64,000 bases of DNA. It comes from an uncultured Erythrobacter sp. (lineage in GTDB: Bacteria; Pseudomonadota; Alphaproteobacteria; Sphingomonadales; Sphingomonadaceae). The notes beneath the pieces were generated by a model. It was not told where the DNA came from. It saw only the letters and a list, made by a program, of their open reading frames with translations, and ran no database searches. Below are positions 7,188 through 16,982 of this stretch, piece after piece; positions within the stretch are counted from its first letter, which is position 1; every line of letters begins with the position of its first letter. The stretch is from the NCBI GenBank assembly GCA_947503155.1, contig CANNCL010000003.1, positions 372,001 through 436,000 on the forward strand. Reading direction: 5' to 3'. Made by a program: the position numbers and the translations under genes.

Positions 7188-8378
7188 ATGAACCTCGATC
7201 ACTCACCCGAATTGCAGAAATTCCGCTCCGAAATTCGGTCATATTTTGAGAGTGACTACCCCAAAGATATCCTCGAAAAAGTGGCAAAGGGCGCCAGTTT
7301 GACGACCCCAGAGGTTCGCAAGGCTGAAATGGCGCTTGGGTCAAAAGGGTGGCTGGCCAGTGCATGGCCGGCACAGCATGGCGGGCCGGGTTGGTCGATC
7401 GAAGAGCAATATATCTTTGATGAGGAATTGGAGCGAGCTGGTGCGCCGACGGTCACCCCGATGGGCGTCGTCTATGTCGGGCCTGTGGTCTATACGTTCG
7501 GAAGCGAAGAGCAAAAGGCCGCTTGGTTGCCGGGGATTGCCGATGGATCGGTTGGCTGGGCGCAGGGTTATAGCGAGCCTGAGGCAGGTTCCGATTTGGC
7601 TTCATTGCAGTTTTCAGCGGTCCGGGACGGCGATGAATATGTCCTCAACGGCACCAAAATATGGACCTCTGCGGCTAACCATGCCGATTGGATTTTTCTT
7701 CTGACGCGAACATCCAAGGAAGCGAAGAAGCAGATGGGCATCACGTTCATTTGCGCTGAGTTGGATCAGCCCGGTGTTACGGTAAAGCCGATTATCTCCA
7801 TCGACGGCAAATACCACCTGAGCCAAGTCGAGTTTGTCGATGTCCGGGTGCCGGTGTTCAACCGGATTGGCGAAGAGGGCAAAGGTTGGACCTATTCGCA
7901 ATATTTGTTGGGGAATGAGCGGACGTCTTATGCGCGCATAGGCGGCAAGCGAACACAGCTGGCCAATATCCGTGCCATCGCCTCGCAAATCCCGGCGGGC
8001 GGTAACCAGCGTTTGATCGACGATAACGCATTCGCGGCCCGTTTAAGTGCGGCGGAAATGCGCGTGGATGCTTTGGAAATCACGACATTGCGGGTGCTTT
8101 GTTCGGTAAAGGACGGCGGTTCTCCGGGAAAAGAAGCATCGATCCTGAAAATTATGGCAACCGAAACCGCGCAAGAAATTTCAGGTCTGTTTTGCGTCGC
8201 GGCGGCCGAACATGGGATGCGCAAATTCGAAGACAGCGTCAGCCCGGAATGGACCGACATTTCCGCCTTTGCGGCGCCGGGCGTGGCCACATATCTCGGA
8301 ACCAGAGCGCAGAGCATTTATGGCGGAACCAACGAAATTCAGCGCAATATCATCGCCAAACACGTGCTGGATTTATGA
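7188..8378 (+). CDS. acyl-CoA dehydrogenase family protein
   Basis: The 396-residue flavoenzyme has the complete acyl-CoA dehydrogenase fold: helical N-domain, middle beta domain with the FAD/substrate signature QGYSEPEAGSDL and GTKIWTS, and a helical C-domain ending in SIYGGTNEIQRNIIAKHVL. It should oxidise an acyl-CoA to the 2-enoyl-CoA with electron transfer to ETF. The acyl substrate cannot be told; the form resembles the many paralogues sphingomonads use for branched, aromatic or sterol side-chain CoAs. It stands alone, convergent with the mannonate dehydratase gene 20 bp away. Confidence 0.92.
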   Translation: MNLDHSPELQKFRSEIRSYFESDYPKDILEKVAKGASLTTPEVRKAEMALGSKGWLASAWPAQHGGPGWSIEEQYIFDEELERAGAPTVTPMGVVYVGPVVYTFGSEEQKAAWLPGIADGSVGWAQGYSEPEAGSDLASLQFSAVRDGDEYVLNGTKIWTSAANHADWIFLLTRTSKEAKKQMGITFICAELDQPGVTVKPIISIDGKYHLSQVEFVDVRVPVFNRIGEEGKGWTYSQYLLGNERTSYARIGGKRTQLANIRAIASQIPAGGNQRLIDDNAFAARLSAAEMRVDALEITTLRVLCSVKDGGSPGKEASILKIMATETAQEISGLFCVAAAEHGMRKFEDSVSPEWTDISAFAAPGVATYLGTRAQSIYGGTNEIQRNIIAKHVLDL

Positions 8379-8398
8379 GCCGGGTGCTTGCTGGGATA

Positions 8399-9586
8399 TC
8401 AAGGTGAGTTGGTCGCTTCTATCGCTCTGATAACTCCGCGAATTTCGGCCAATCCCTTCATTCGGCCAATCGCCGAATAGCCGGGGTTGGACGTGCGGCT
8501 GACATCGCCCATCATCAAATGACCATGATCAGGGCGGATGAAAATCTCACGCTGCAACGCCTGTTCATTGCCGAGTAGATGGCGAACGACCCTGATCATA
8601 TCGATGTCACTATCGAGGTGGGATGCTTCATAAAATGAACGTTGTTCCTGCGGATCACGGGTGACGCCTCGCAGATGTGCAAAATGGATGCGCTCCGAAT
8701 AATCGAGCGCCATTTGCGGCAGATCATTGTCAGGCCGGCTGCCATAAGTGCCGACGCACAATGTCATTCCATTGGCGGGACTGGGCAATGCGGCGAAGAG
8801 TTTATCAAGATCATCGGGCGTGCAAATGACGCGCGGCAATCCAAACATATCCCAAGGCGGATCGTCAGGGTGTATGGCAAGTTTTACGCCGGCCATTTCC
8901 GCGTGCGGCAATATCTTTGCGAGGAAACCAAACAGATTTTTGCGCAAAACATCATGGTCCACGCCGTGATAACGGGCCAGTGCTTTGCGGAAATCTTCAA
9001 GCGAATAGGCATCGGTCATCTTGCCGGGTAGACCCGCGATTATCGTGCGGGTTAGGTCCGATATTTCTTCGGATGCCATCGCCGCAAACAGATGCCGTGC
9101 TCGCTCATATTCATCGCCAGAATAATCATTCTCCGCGCCCGCCCGCTTTAATACGAACAAGTCGAATGCGGCGAATTTGTCTTGATCAAAACGTAGCGAA
9201 AATGCGCCGCTGGGCAGTTGATATCTTAGGTCGGTCCGCGTCCAATCAATGACCGGCATGAAATTGTAACAGACGGTTTTGACACCCTCCGCTGCGAGAT
9301 TTTTGAGCGTTTCAATCCAAGCATCAATATATGTCTCATGCCCCGGAGCCGCCAGTTTGATGTCTTCATGGACAGGGATGCTTTCGACGACCGTCCAATT
9401 TAGCGGCGCCATCGCTGCATTGTCTTTTTCGATCAGACTTTTGTGAACTTGAATAGCGGTGCGCGGCCAGACATCGCCGATTGGAATATCGTGCAGCGCG
9501 CTGACGATATCAGTCGCGCCGGTTTGACGTACCTCTGCCAAACTGACCGGATCATTCGGGCCAAACCACCGCCATGATTCACGCAT
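8399..9586 (-). CDS. uxuA: mannonate dehydratase
   Basis: A 395-residue TIM-barrel enzyme of the UxuA family, which removes water from D-mannonate to give 2-keto-3-deoxygluconate in hexuronate catabolism and needs Mn2+ or Fe2+. The family N-terminus (MRESWRWFGPNDPVSL), AIHPDDPP, and a C-terminal RPDHGH with nearby YSAIGRMKGLAEIRG are all visible, and full length is normal for the family. It is downstream of an NRAMP-type transporter gene on the same strand, 30 bp away, so the two form an operon; supply of the metal cofactor is a plausible link. Other uxu/uxa genes are not in the window. Confidence 0.93.
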   Translation of the reverse strand: MRESWRWFGPNDPVSLAEVRQTGATDIVSALHDIPIGDVWPRTAIQVHKSLIEKDNAAMAPLNWTVVESIPVHEDIKLAAPGHETYIDAWIETLKNLAAEGVKTVCYNFMPVIDWTRTDLRYQLPSGAFSLRFDQDKFAAFDLFVLKRAGAENDYSGDEYERARHLFAAMASEEISDLTRTIIAGLPGKMTDAYSLEDFRKALARYHGVDHDVLRKNLFGFLAKILPHAEMAGVKLAIHPDDPPWDMFGLPRVICTPDDLDKLFAALPSPANGMTLCVGTYGSRPDNDLPQMALDYSERIHFAHLRGVTRDPQEQRSFYEASHLDSDIDMIRVVRHLLGNEQALQREIFIRPDHGHLMMGDVSRTSNPGYSAIGRMKGLAEIRGVIRAIEATNSP

Positions 9587-9616
9587 CCAATCGCCTCTCC
9601 ATCAGCTTTCCAGCCT

Positions 9617-10876
9617 TCAACTATCAATCAGCGCCAAAAACCCCTGAAAGCCCATGTAACTGGTCATCAGGGAAAACAGGAAAATCACCGCCAATGCCGC
9701 ATTGACAGGCCCGCTGTGCCGATGCGCGCCCATTAAGTCACTGCGATTACCAAGATACAATATGCACGCCACGGTCGCGGGCAAAATCGCCACATTGAGG
9801 GCCTGGGACGCGATCATGACGAATAATGGCCGCGCGCCAATCAGCGGCACAACCAAACCAAGCAATGAGATGAAAAACACCATGACGCGGTATTTCCCCA
9901 GGGTCATGTCACGCTCGGTGCCGTTATAATCGCAGAGCAGCCATGGCAGCATCAAGACATTGGGAAATTGTGATGAAACACCCGCCGCAATAATGCCGAT
10001 GGCAAAAATAGAGGCTGCCAATGGTCCGGCGAGCGGCTCTAACAGGCCAATCATCTGAGCGGGCCGGTCGAGAGCGATCCCTTCAGCGAACAAAGTCCCT
10101 GCTGCTGCTGCCATGATAGCGGCGCTGATCACAAACATCATTACGGCAGCAAACGAGGCATCACGCTTCTGCTGCTTGTCGTCTTTGATCGTCCAGCCTG
10201 CTTCTTTCACCAAGGTCGTGCGAATGATGAACAGGCCAGAAAACAATGTCGTCCCGACCATCGATGCGATCAACAATAATGGACCTTGCCCGCCCGTTTC
10301 TGGAACATCCGGGACCGATGGGATCAAACCCGCTGCGATATCGCCCGGCGGCGGCATCAACAGAAAGAAATTCAGGACAAAGCTTGCGGCCATGATCGCG
10401 ACAATGACGGCGAGCGCGCGTTCGAAAACATGGGTGCGGCCATTCCAGAAAATGAAATACACGAGGCTGACAAAAAAGGCGGCCCAGTAAATCGGCGCGA
10501 TGCCGCCTGTGACAAATGACTTAGACCATTCGTGACTGATTTCGGCGACGATACCCATGACGCCCATCACACTGCCGGCGACGCCAGCGGTTAGGGCAAC
10601 AATGAAGAATATGCCGACAGCGGGATGAATGTGTTTTCGGAATGCCTGCAACGCGGTTTCGCCAGTGACCAGCGTGTAACGGCCATAGGTGACGATCATA
10701 ATGTAGGTCGCGGCGCAGGAAATGAGCAGCGTCCAAAGCAACGACATGCCGTAAGTCGCACCTGCTTTGGTCATCGCCGTGACGCTGCCGGTGCCGATAT
10801 TAAAGCCGAGAAGGAAGATGCCGGGCAGGAACAGGGCAAGCCTGTGCTTCAGCCCTGTTTGCGATGATGGTTGCAT
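9617..10876 (-). CDS. NRAMP-family transporter, atypical
   Basis: A 419-residue membrane protein with about eleven hydrophobic helices and the general NRAMP layout (PGIFLLGFNIGTGSVTAM in TM1, GETALQAFRKH after TM3). The metal-coordinating DPGN motif expected in TM1 is replaced by NIGTG, and the TM6 region reads SSQFPNVLMLP instead of the usual Met-Pro-His stretch, so it belongs to a divergent branch and its ion may not be Mn2+ or Fe2+. It is the first gene of a two-gene operon with uxuA. Bacteroidetes uxuA genes are, as I recall, also often paired with such transporters. Confidence 0.82.
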   Translation of the reverse strand: MQPSSQTGLKHRLALFLPGIFLLGFNIGTGSVTAMTKAGATYGMSLLWTLLISCAATYIMIVTYGRYTLVTGETALQAFRKHIHPAVGIFFIVALTAGVAGSVMGVMGIVAEISHEWSKSFVTGGIAPIYWAAFFVSLVYFIFWNGRTHVFERALAVIVAIMAASFVLNFFLLMPPPGDIAAGLIPSVPDVPETGGQGPLLLIASMVGTTLFSGLFIIRTTLVKEAGWTIKDDKQQKRDASFAAVMMFVISAAIMAAAAGTLFAEGIALDRPAQMIGLLEPLAGPLAASIFAIGIIAAGVSSQFPNVLMLPWLLCDYNGTERDMTLGKYRVMVFFISLLGLVVPLIGARPLFVMIASQALNVAILPATVACILYLGNRSDLMGAHRHSGPVNAALAVIFLFSLMTSYMGFQGFLALIDS

Positions 10877-11146
10877 TCGATATCCCCCAATTCAGATCGC
10901 AGATGCCAGACAGATGAAGCTGTGCCTAGCCACATATCGAAGCGCAAATTGCTGCGTAGGCGGGGGTAAGGCCGTTTTGGAAGCGGGATCAATACTCGGC
11001 TCACTATTGAGACTGGCAGAGATGCCAAGGTCGCATATCTCGTTGATGCGGACTTCCCTTCGCTTCTGACATTCATGCTGGAAAGTCTGCGATACAAATA
11101 TTGCATCTATGCTGCGGTGCCCATAGGCCGTTTGTCAGGGGGAATT
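10877..11146. other. Divergent promoter region
   Basis: 270 bp between the divergent NRAMP and amidohydrolase genes. It must hold both promoters; I could not fix a convincing -35/-10 pair or operator by eye. Confidence 0.5.
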
Positions 11147-12886
11147 ATGATTAGAACCGCTTTGACAATATTGCTCGCGTCTTCCTTGATTTTTGCGGGG
11201 CTGGCACATGCGCGCTCTGACGCGGGGGCAGGGCGTTATCAGGACGTGACTGTGTTCGAAGCCGCTTCGATCATCACCATGGAACCCGGCTATCCAGAAG
11301 CGAAATATGTCGCCACATCCGAAGGGATCATCCTGGGCGTGGCGCAAAGCATGGACGAGCTTTCCGCATGGACTGACGGGCGCAATGTGACAGTGGACCG
11401 CCGCTTCGCGGATCAAATTTTGATGCCGGGATTCATAGAGCCGCATATTCACCCGATGCAAACGGTGATGATGCTGCCGATCCCGTTTATCAGTCCTGAG
11501 GCGTGGGATCTTCCGGGCAAGACCTATCCCGCGGTCGTCGGGGAAAACGAATATGAGGCGCGGCTTCGCGCGGTGCTGGCCGAAAGCGATGAAGAGCTGT
11601 TCCTGACATGGGGGCATCACCGGTTGTTTCATGGCGAGATGAACCGCGCAAAACTCGATGAAATTGCACCGGACCGAGCAGTCGTGGTCTGGCAGCGCAG
11701 TTTCCACGAGATCATCGCCAACACCAAAGCATTGGAGCTGTTGGAGATCGGAACCAGTGCGGCGTTCACCGAAGAATTCGACCGCCCCGGAGTTGATCCG
11801 GGCCATGCCGATTTTGCATCCGGTGTTATTCACGAAACCGCCTTGTTCAGCGGTATCGAAAAACTGCGCCCCTATCTGTTCCCCCCGGCCAAAGTGCAGC
11901 AGGGCCTGATCGATATGCGCCAGATGATGCTCGAAAACGGCGTGACCACGAGCGCCGATCTCGCCTTTGGCGGCTTTGGCGGCGTTGCGTTAGAGGCACC
12001 CTTGTTCAAGAGCCTGTACGATCTCCCTACGACCCCGTCGCGCATTCTCGCCATTCCTGTTGCCCCCGTGGTGACAGGCGATCCCAATGAATGGCTGGCG
12101 GAGATGCAGGCGGAATATGGGAGTGAGAAATTCTTCTTCTCAAACCGGGTCAAACTCTTCGCAGATGGCGCATTCTTTGCGCAATATATGCAGATGAACC
12201 CGCCCGGTTATAGCGATGGCCACGAAGGCAAATGGATCACCGAGCCGGATGTGTTGGAGGCCCAGGCTGAGCGTTTTTGGCAAGCGGGTTGGACAATGCA
12301 CACCCATGTAAATGGCGACAAAGGCCTTGATGCCGTGCTCGACATTTTTGAACGGCTGTCAGCGCAGAATGGCCAAACCATGGTGCTGGAGCATCTGGGA
12401 TATTCCACCGAAGCCCAAAACCGGCGGATCGGGCGTCTTGGGATGATGGTTTCTGCTCAGCCAAACTATATCCGAGTGCTGGGCGATGCCTATGCGCAAA
12501 CCGGCCTTGGACCGGACCGTGCCTCGCAGATGAGCCGGCTCGGTTCTCTGGAGCGCAAAGGTGTTCCGCTTGGGCTGCACAGCGATTTCAACATGGCGCC
12601 GATTGATCCATTATATCTGGCATGGGTCGCCAGCAACCGGGTGACCTTGGCGGGCAATGTGAGAGCGCCAGCGGAGCGATTGAGTCTCGATAAGGCATTA
12701 CGGGCAATTACGATCGAAGCCGCCCAAGTGATTGGCATGGATGAAAGCGTGGGCAGCATTGCTGCGGGCAAAAAGGCAGACTTCGCCGTGCTCGACCGCG
12801 ATCCGCGTATCGGCGGGGCGCCGGCTTTGCAGGAAGTGAATGTCCTTGGCGTCGTGTTCGAGGGGCGTTGGTTCCCGGCGGAGTAA
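11147..12886 (+). CDS. exported amidohydrolase (YtcJ-like, amidohydrolase family 3)
   Basis: The 579-residue protein begins with a signal peptide (MIRTALTILLASSLIFAG, AHA cleavage site). Metal-dependent hydrolase features follow: GFIEPHIHP (His-x-His pair), a KLFADGAFF stretch, HTHVNGDKGLD, GLHSDFNMAP, and an end with AAGKKADFAVLDRDP. This layout is that of the YtcJ/amidohydrolase-3 group, which cleave amide or ester-type bonds in unknown small substrates. It would act in the periplasm. CAGGGGGA upstream of the ATG at 11147 supports this start. It is divergent from the uxuA operon, with no shared function visible. Confidence 0.85.
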   Translation: MIRTALTILLASSLIFAGLAHARSDAGAGRYQDVTVFEAASIITMEPGYPEAKYVATSEGIILGVAQSMDELSAWTDGRNVTVDRRFADQILMPGFIEPHIHPMQTVMMLPIPFISPEAWDLPGKTYPAVVGENEYEARLRAVLAESDEELFLTWGHHRLFHGEMNRAKLDEIAPDRAVVVWQRSFHEIIANTKALELLEIGTSAAFTEEFDRPGVDPGHADFASGVIHETALFSGIEKLRPYLFPPAKVQQGLIDMRQMMLENGVTTSADLAFGGFGGVALEAPLFKSLYDLPTTPSRILAIPVAPVVTGDPNEWLAEMQAEYGSEKFFFSNRVKLFADGAFFAQYMQMNPPGYSDGHEGKWITEPDVLEAQAERFWQAGWTMHTHVNGDKGLDAVLDIFERLSAQNGQTMVLEHLGYSTEAQNRRIGRLGMMVSAQPNYIRVLGDAYAQTGLGPDRASQMSRLGSLERKGVPLGLHSDFNMAPIDPLYLAWVASNRVTLAGNVRAPAERLSLDKALRAITIEAAQVIGMDESVGSIAAGKKADFAVLDRDPRIGGAPALQEVNVLGVVFEGRWFPAE

Positions 12887-13119
12887 GCGGCGGATTTGAA
12901 CCGATAACAGCTAAGGCGTGATTGCCGAAGGGATGCACTATTACCGGCGTGTTCCTTGCTCATCTGAGCCGCGTCGTGCAGACATGGCTGAATGCTAGCC
13001 GAGAAAATTCGGCAGTGTGCGCGCAGCGATTGGCTTTTTGCTCCTCTTTCTTACCGAATTTCGTCGGGGCAGGAGGGGGACGCGGACCGGTCAATCCAGA
13101 CGCCGTTTGGGGATAAAAT
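12887..13119. other. Intergenic stretch without a gene
   Basis: 233 bp between the amidohydrolase and the symporter. No hairpin with a T run and no convincing promoter were seen. Confidence 0.45.
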
Positions 13120-14571
13120 TTGACCAATATTACGGCGGCAAATGCCCCGATGCACGGGCCCTCTCTTTGGACAAAACTTGCCTACGGATTTGGCTCCGTC
13201 GCCTATGGGACGAAGGACGCTGGCCTCAAATATTTCCTCTTGCTGTTCTACGCGCAAGTTATTGGCATGGATGCGCGGCTCGTCAGTCTGGCGATCCTTG
13301 TTGCGCTCATCTTTGATGCGATCAGCGATCCGATTGTCGGTTATTGGTCTGACAATTTCCGGTCGAAATGGGGCAGGCGGCACCCCTTTATGTATGCCGC
13401 CGCAATTCCAGTTGCGGTAAGCTATTATTTCATATGGACGCCGCCGACCGGGTGGAGTGACGAGGCCCTGTTTTGGTATATCGTGGTTTTGGCGATCACC
13501 ATCCGCACGTTCATCACGGTTTATGAAACGCCCAGCACGGCCTTAGCGCCGGAGCTGACGGCCGATTATGATGAACGCAGCAGCATTTTGAGTTTTCGTT
13601 ATTTCTTCGGCTGGTTCGGCGGCAACGCCATGTCGGTCATCGCATTTGTGGCGATTTTCCCGGCCTTCGCGACGGCGGCCATTACAAATGGTCAGTTCAA
13701 TCAGGACGCTTACGCTTTCTACGGCTTGATGGGGTCGATCACGATATTTGTTGCGATTCTGATTTCAGCTGTGGGCACGCATAGCTACATTCCGCGGCTG
13801 CGATCCGCCCCGCCAAAACGTGATATGACGCTGAAGATGATCTTTAAAGAGATCTATCAAACGATCGCCGGTCGCTCGTTTTTTGCCCTATTCGCAGCGT
13901 CGCTATTGGCCTTCACGGCGAGCGGGCTGTCGGCTGGTTTGATCTTCTATTTTACGACCTATTTCTGGAATTTCACGCCAGAACAGATTGGCGCGGTGAC
14001 GTTTGGTGTGTTTCTCTCCGCCTTTATGGGGGGTGCGTTGGCACCAATTGTCACTCGAAAGATCGGCAAAAAACGCGGCGCGCTGATCGTCGGGCTTGTT
14101 GCCTTTATTGGCGCGCCTCTGCCAATATTCCTGCGGTTGATTGATGTGTTGCCAGAAAACGGAACGCCTGAGATTTTTTGGATCGTGCTGATCGCTCAAA
14201 CAATTGATGTTGGCCTGATCATTTGCTTCCAAATCCTAGCGGCGTCGATGATGGCGGATCTGGTGGAGCAAGGGGAAGCATCGACCGGCAAACGTTCGGA
14301 GGGAATGTTCTTTGCCGCTGCCACATTCATGCGCAAATTCGGTGAAGGTTTCGGCATTGTTATCGCCGGTTTCGTTCTGTCGATTGTGGGTGTTGCATCG
14401 GGCGCGCAGCAGGGTGAATTGAGCGACGAAACACTTTGGAATTTGGGCGCTGTTTTTGTTCCGACGGTTCTGACATTGTATATGTCGGTCGTCGCGATCA
14501 TCAGTTTTTACGATATTGACCGGGCAAAACACGAAAAGACGCTCAAGACGCTGGCGTCGCGCGCTAACTAG
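13120..14571 (+). CDS. GPH-family (MelB-like) cation symporter
   Basis: The 483-residue protein has twelve hydrophobic segments and glycoside-pentoside-hexuronide family marks: the N-terminal KLAYGFGSVAYGTKD, the conserved DAISDPIVGYWSDNFRSKWGRR loop (in two parts) between TM2 and TM3, and the RxxxxP arrangement in RRHPFMYAAAIP. Such carriers import glycosides or uronides with Na+ or H+. Closeness to uxuA (3.5 kb away) makes a uronate-type substrate possible but unproven. The start is a TTG with GGGGA six bases upstream; an ATG ten codons later is the alternative. Confidence 0.85.
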   Translation: MTNITAANAPMHGPSLWTKLAYGFGSVAYGTKDAGLKYFLLLFYAQVIGMDARLVSLAILVALIFDAISDPIVGYWSDNFRSKWGRRHPFMYAAAIPVAVSYYFIWTPPTGWSDEALFWYIVVLAITIRTFITVYETPSTALAPELTADYDERSSILSFRYFFGWFGGNAMSVIAFVAIFPAFATAAITNGQFNQDAYAFYGLMGSITIFVAILISAVGTHSYIPRLRSAPPKRDMTLKMIFKEIYQTIAGRSFFALFAASLLAFTASGLSAGLIFYFTTYFWNFTPEQIGAVTFGVFLSAFMGGALAPIVTRKIGKKRGALIVGLVAFIGAPLPIFLRLIDVLPENGTPEIFWIVLIAQTIDVGLIICFQILAASMMADLVEQGEASTGKRSEGMFFAAATFMRKFGEGFGIVIAGFVLSIVGVASGAQQGELSDETLWNLGAVFVPTVLTLYMSVVAIISFYDIDRAKHEKTLKTLASRAN

Positions 14572-14679
14572 GTCAGCTTTCACTGAAATGTTAAACCGCG
14601 CGGCGCAGCATTGTGCTTCGTCAGTCTCTTATGCCCAATCCGGCATGATTGCCGAAATGCCGGTCAACCCATTGGGGTT

Positions 14680-16671
14680 TTACGGGCGTTTTGGTTTGCC
14701 ATGCTTCTTGTGATTGCCCGGCTTTCCGCGGTCTTTAGGCTTGAATTTGGTTTTTCCGGCCGGTTTCCCGTCGGGCCTGCCATCGCTCTTGCCTGCGAAA
14801 TTGCCGCTTGGCTTTTTCTTGAAGGGCTTGCCGTCCCTTGCGCCGCCGTCATTCCTGCCTTCGGTGTTACCGCCTTCGCTGCGATTGCGGTTGCCTTCAT
14901 ACTTGCCGGCCTGCGAACTTTGCGGGCCCTGAAAGGGGTCGCGCGACGGCTTACGTGCAGGTTTTGGCCTTGCGCCCGGCGTGTGCTGCGTGTGCGGCCT
15001 TCCGCCACCACGCGGGGCGCTATTTGAACGCCCCTTGCGGTTCTCGCGTGCTACGACGCGGGGGCCGTCTGCGGATACTTCAATGAGGATGTTTTCCTCA
15101 TCGCCTTCGCCGCCAGCTGTGCGTAGTGCCGCCTCAGCATATTTGTCGGCCAGGGGGCGCGGGATCTGGAAATAGGTTTCATCCGGCCCGATGCGGATCG
15201 CCCCGATTTCGTTTCGCGTGACATGACCACGGCGGCAAATCAGCGGCAGAATCCAACGCGGATCGGCATTTTGTTTCCGGCCAATTTCCATGCGGAACCA
15301 CACGGTATCTTCAAAGCCGGGACGATGCTTTTCTTGCTGCGCGGCGCGGCGTGCCTCCGGCGTGTTGGGCATCAAATCTTCGGGTGCGGGCATCTTGGAA
15401 CGATGCGCATGGACGAGCATAGCAGCGAGTTCCGCTGGAGTTTTCTGCGTCATCAGCTTTTCGGCCAATTCGCGGTCTGCATCGGTCACTTCGACCGGCT
15501 CCATCAGCTTTTCAAGCAAGCGCTCGCGGTCCTTCGTCATGATCGCGTCGCGATCAGGCGCTTCGGTCCATTGCGCTTTAATATTGGCGCGGCGCAGCAT
15601 CGATTCCACCCGCTTGCGGCGGGGGAAGGGGACGATCAGGATCGCGGTGCCTTTTTTACCGGCTCGCCCGGTGCGGCCAGAACGGTGCTGCAAGGTTTCT
15701 GCATCGCGGGGGATTTCGACATGCACAACCAAGCTAAGGCTTGGCAAATCAATCCCGCGCGCGGCGACATCGGTGGCCACGCAAACACGCGCGCGCTGGT
15801 CGCGCAACGCTTGCAAGGCTTGGTTGCGTTCTTGCTGAGAATGTTCGCCGGACAATGCCACCACGCTAAAGCCGCGTTCCTGCAAAGTTGCGTGCAATCG
15901 CCGGACGCTATCGCGCGTCGCGCAGAATAGGATCGCGGTCTCCGCCTCGTGGAAACGCAGCAGATTGACGACGGCATTTTCCACCTCAGGCGGGGAAACG
16001 GTCACAGCCTGATACGAAATGTCTTCATGGCTGCGGCCTTTATCGACCGTCGCAATGCGCAGCGCGTTGGTTTGATAACGCTGAGCCAGCGCCTCAATAG
16101 GACGAGGCATTGTCGCAGAAAACATCAGCGTGCGGCGCTGATCCGGCGCGGATTCTAGGATCGCTTCGAGTTCGTCGCGAAAGCCCATGTCGAGCATTTC
16201 ATCGGCTTCATCGAGAACAATCGCCGCCAGCGCCGAAAGGTCGAGCGCCCCGCGTTCAAGGTGGTCACGCAAACGGCCCGGCGTACCGACAACGATGGTC
16301 GCGCCAGAGCGCAGCACTTTGCGTTCTTGCGACGGGTTCATGCCGCCAACACAGGTCGCAACCCGTGCGCCGGTCGCGCTGTAGAGCCAGCCAAGCTCGC
16401 GGCTGACTTGCAATGCCAATTCGCGCGTTGGTGCAATGACCAGCGCAAGCGGGCTGTTAGCACGGCGAAGATCGCCGGCCTCGTCCAACATTTCCGCAGC
16501 CATTGCGAGGCCAAAGGCAACCGTCTTACCCGACCCTGTTTGCGCAGAAACAATCAGATCACGCCCCAGAGCTTCTGGCTCCAACACGGCGGCCTGCACA
16601 TCAGTGGGCTGAGAATAGTCACGCTCTGCAAGTGCATCACGAAGGCGGGCGGGGAGGTCTTCGAAGGTCAT
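14680..16671 (-). CDS. DEAD-box RNA helicase (DeaD/CsdA-like)
   Basis: A 663-residue ATP-dependent RNA helicase. The conserved series is complete: SAQTGSGKT (Walker A), APTRELA, GTPGR, DEAD, SAT, TDVAARGID and HRSGRTGRAG. After the helicase core, residues ~450-540 look like a DbpA-type RNA-binding domain (HVTRNEIGAIRIGPDETYFQI). The last ~110 residues are a low-complexity tail rich in Gly, Lys, Arg, Pro and Asn, expected to bind RNA non-specifically and to promote condensates. The likely role is ribosome assembly or RNA turnover, often in the cold. The ATG at 16671 begins at the conserved MTFEDLP; one 12 codons upstream is possible. Confidence 0.92.
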   Translation of the reverse strand: MTFEDLPARLRDALAERDYSQPTDVQAAVLEPEALGRDLIVSAQTGSGKTVAFGLAMAAEMLDEAGDLRRANSPLALVIAPTRELALQVSRELGWLYSATGARVATCVGGMNPSQERKVLRSGATIVVGTPGRLRDHLERGALDLSALAAIVLDEADEMLDMGFRDELEAILESAPDQRRTLMFSATMPRPIEALAQRYQTNALRIATVDKGRSHEDISYQAVTVSPPEVENAVVNLLRFHEAETAILFCATRDSVRRLHATLQERGFSVVALSGEHSQQERNQALQALRDQRARVCVATDVAARGIDLPSLSLVVHVEIPRDAETLQHRSGRTGRAGKKGTAILIVPFPRRKRVESMLRRANIKAQWTEAPDRDAIMTKDRERLLEKLMEPVEVTDADRELAEKLMTQKTPAELAAMLVHAHRSKMPAPEDLMPNTPEARRAAQQEKHRPGFEDTVWFRMEIGRKQNADPRWILPLICRRGHVTRNEIGAIRIGPDETYFQIPRPLADKYAEAALRTAGGEGDEENILIEVSADGPRVVARENRKGRSNSAPRGGGRPHTQHTPGARPKPARKPSRDPFQGPQSSQAGKYEGNRNRSEGGNTEGRNDGGARDGKPFKKKPSGNFAGKSDGRPDGKPAGKTKFKPKDRGKPGNHKKHGKPKRP

Positions 16672-16982
16672 AAATTGCTTTTCATTTGCCGTGCGGCAGA
16701 ACGGCAAAAGAGCGTAAGCCCTTTGCCGCTGAGGAGTGAAAACATCCGCGGCCTCTGCCGCATCTTACCAGTTTTCAGTGAAAATCCGCGCTGGTAAATG
16801 GTGCGCGATTGAGATCATGCGAAGCGGAATGTGGATCGCTCCGGGAGCGGATTGCTCCGATTAAAGCGCGCAACTAGCTTACTTATGGTGCAGTGCGCAA
16901 TAATAATCATTTGGCTAGGCGCGCGCAGCTTGATTGACCTGCGATAGTAAGGCACCCCGGCCGCGCGGCAATTGAGAGGAAG
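16672..16982. other. Divergent intergenic region
   Basis: 311 bp between the helicase and the TIGR03084-type gene, both reading away from it. It should contain both promoters and a helicase leader. A short hairpin (GCTCC-GGG-AGC type) lies around 16837-16852; nothing else stands out. Confidence 0.45.
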
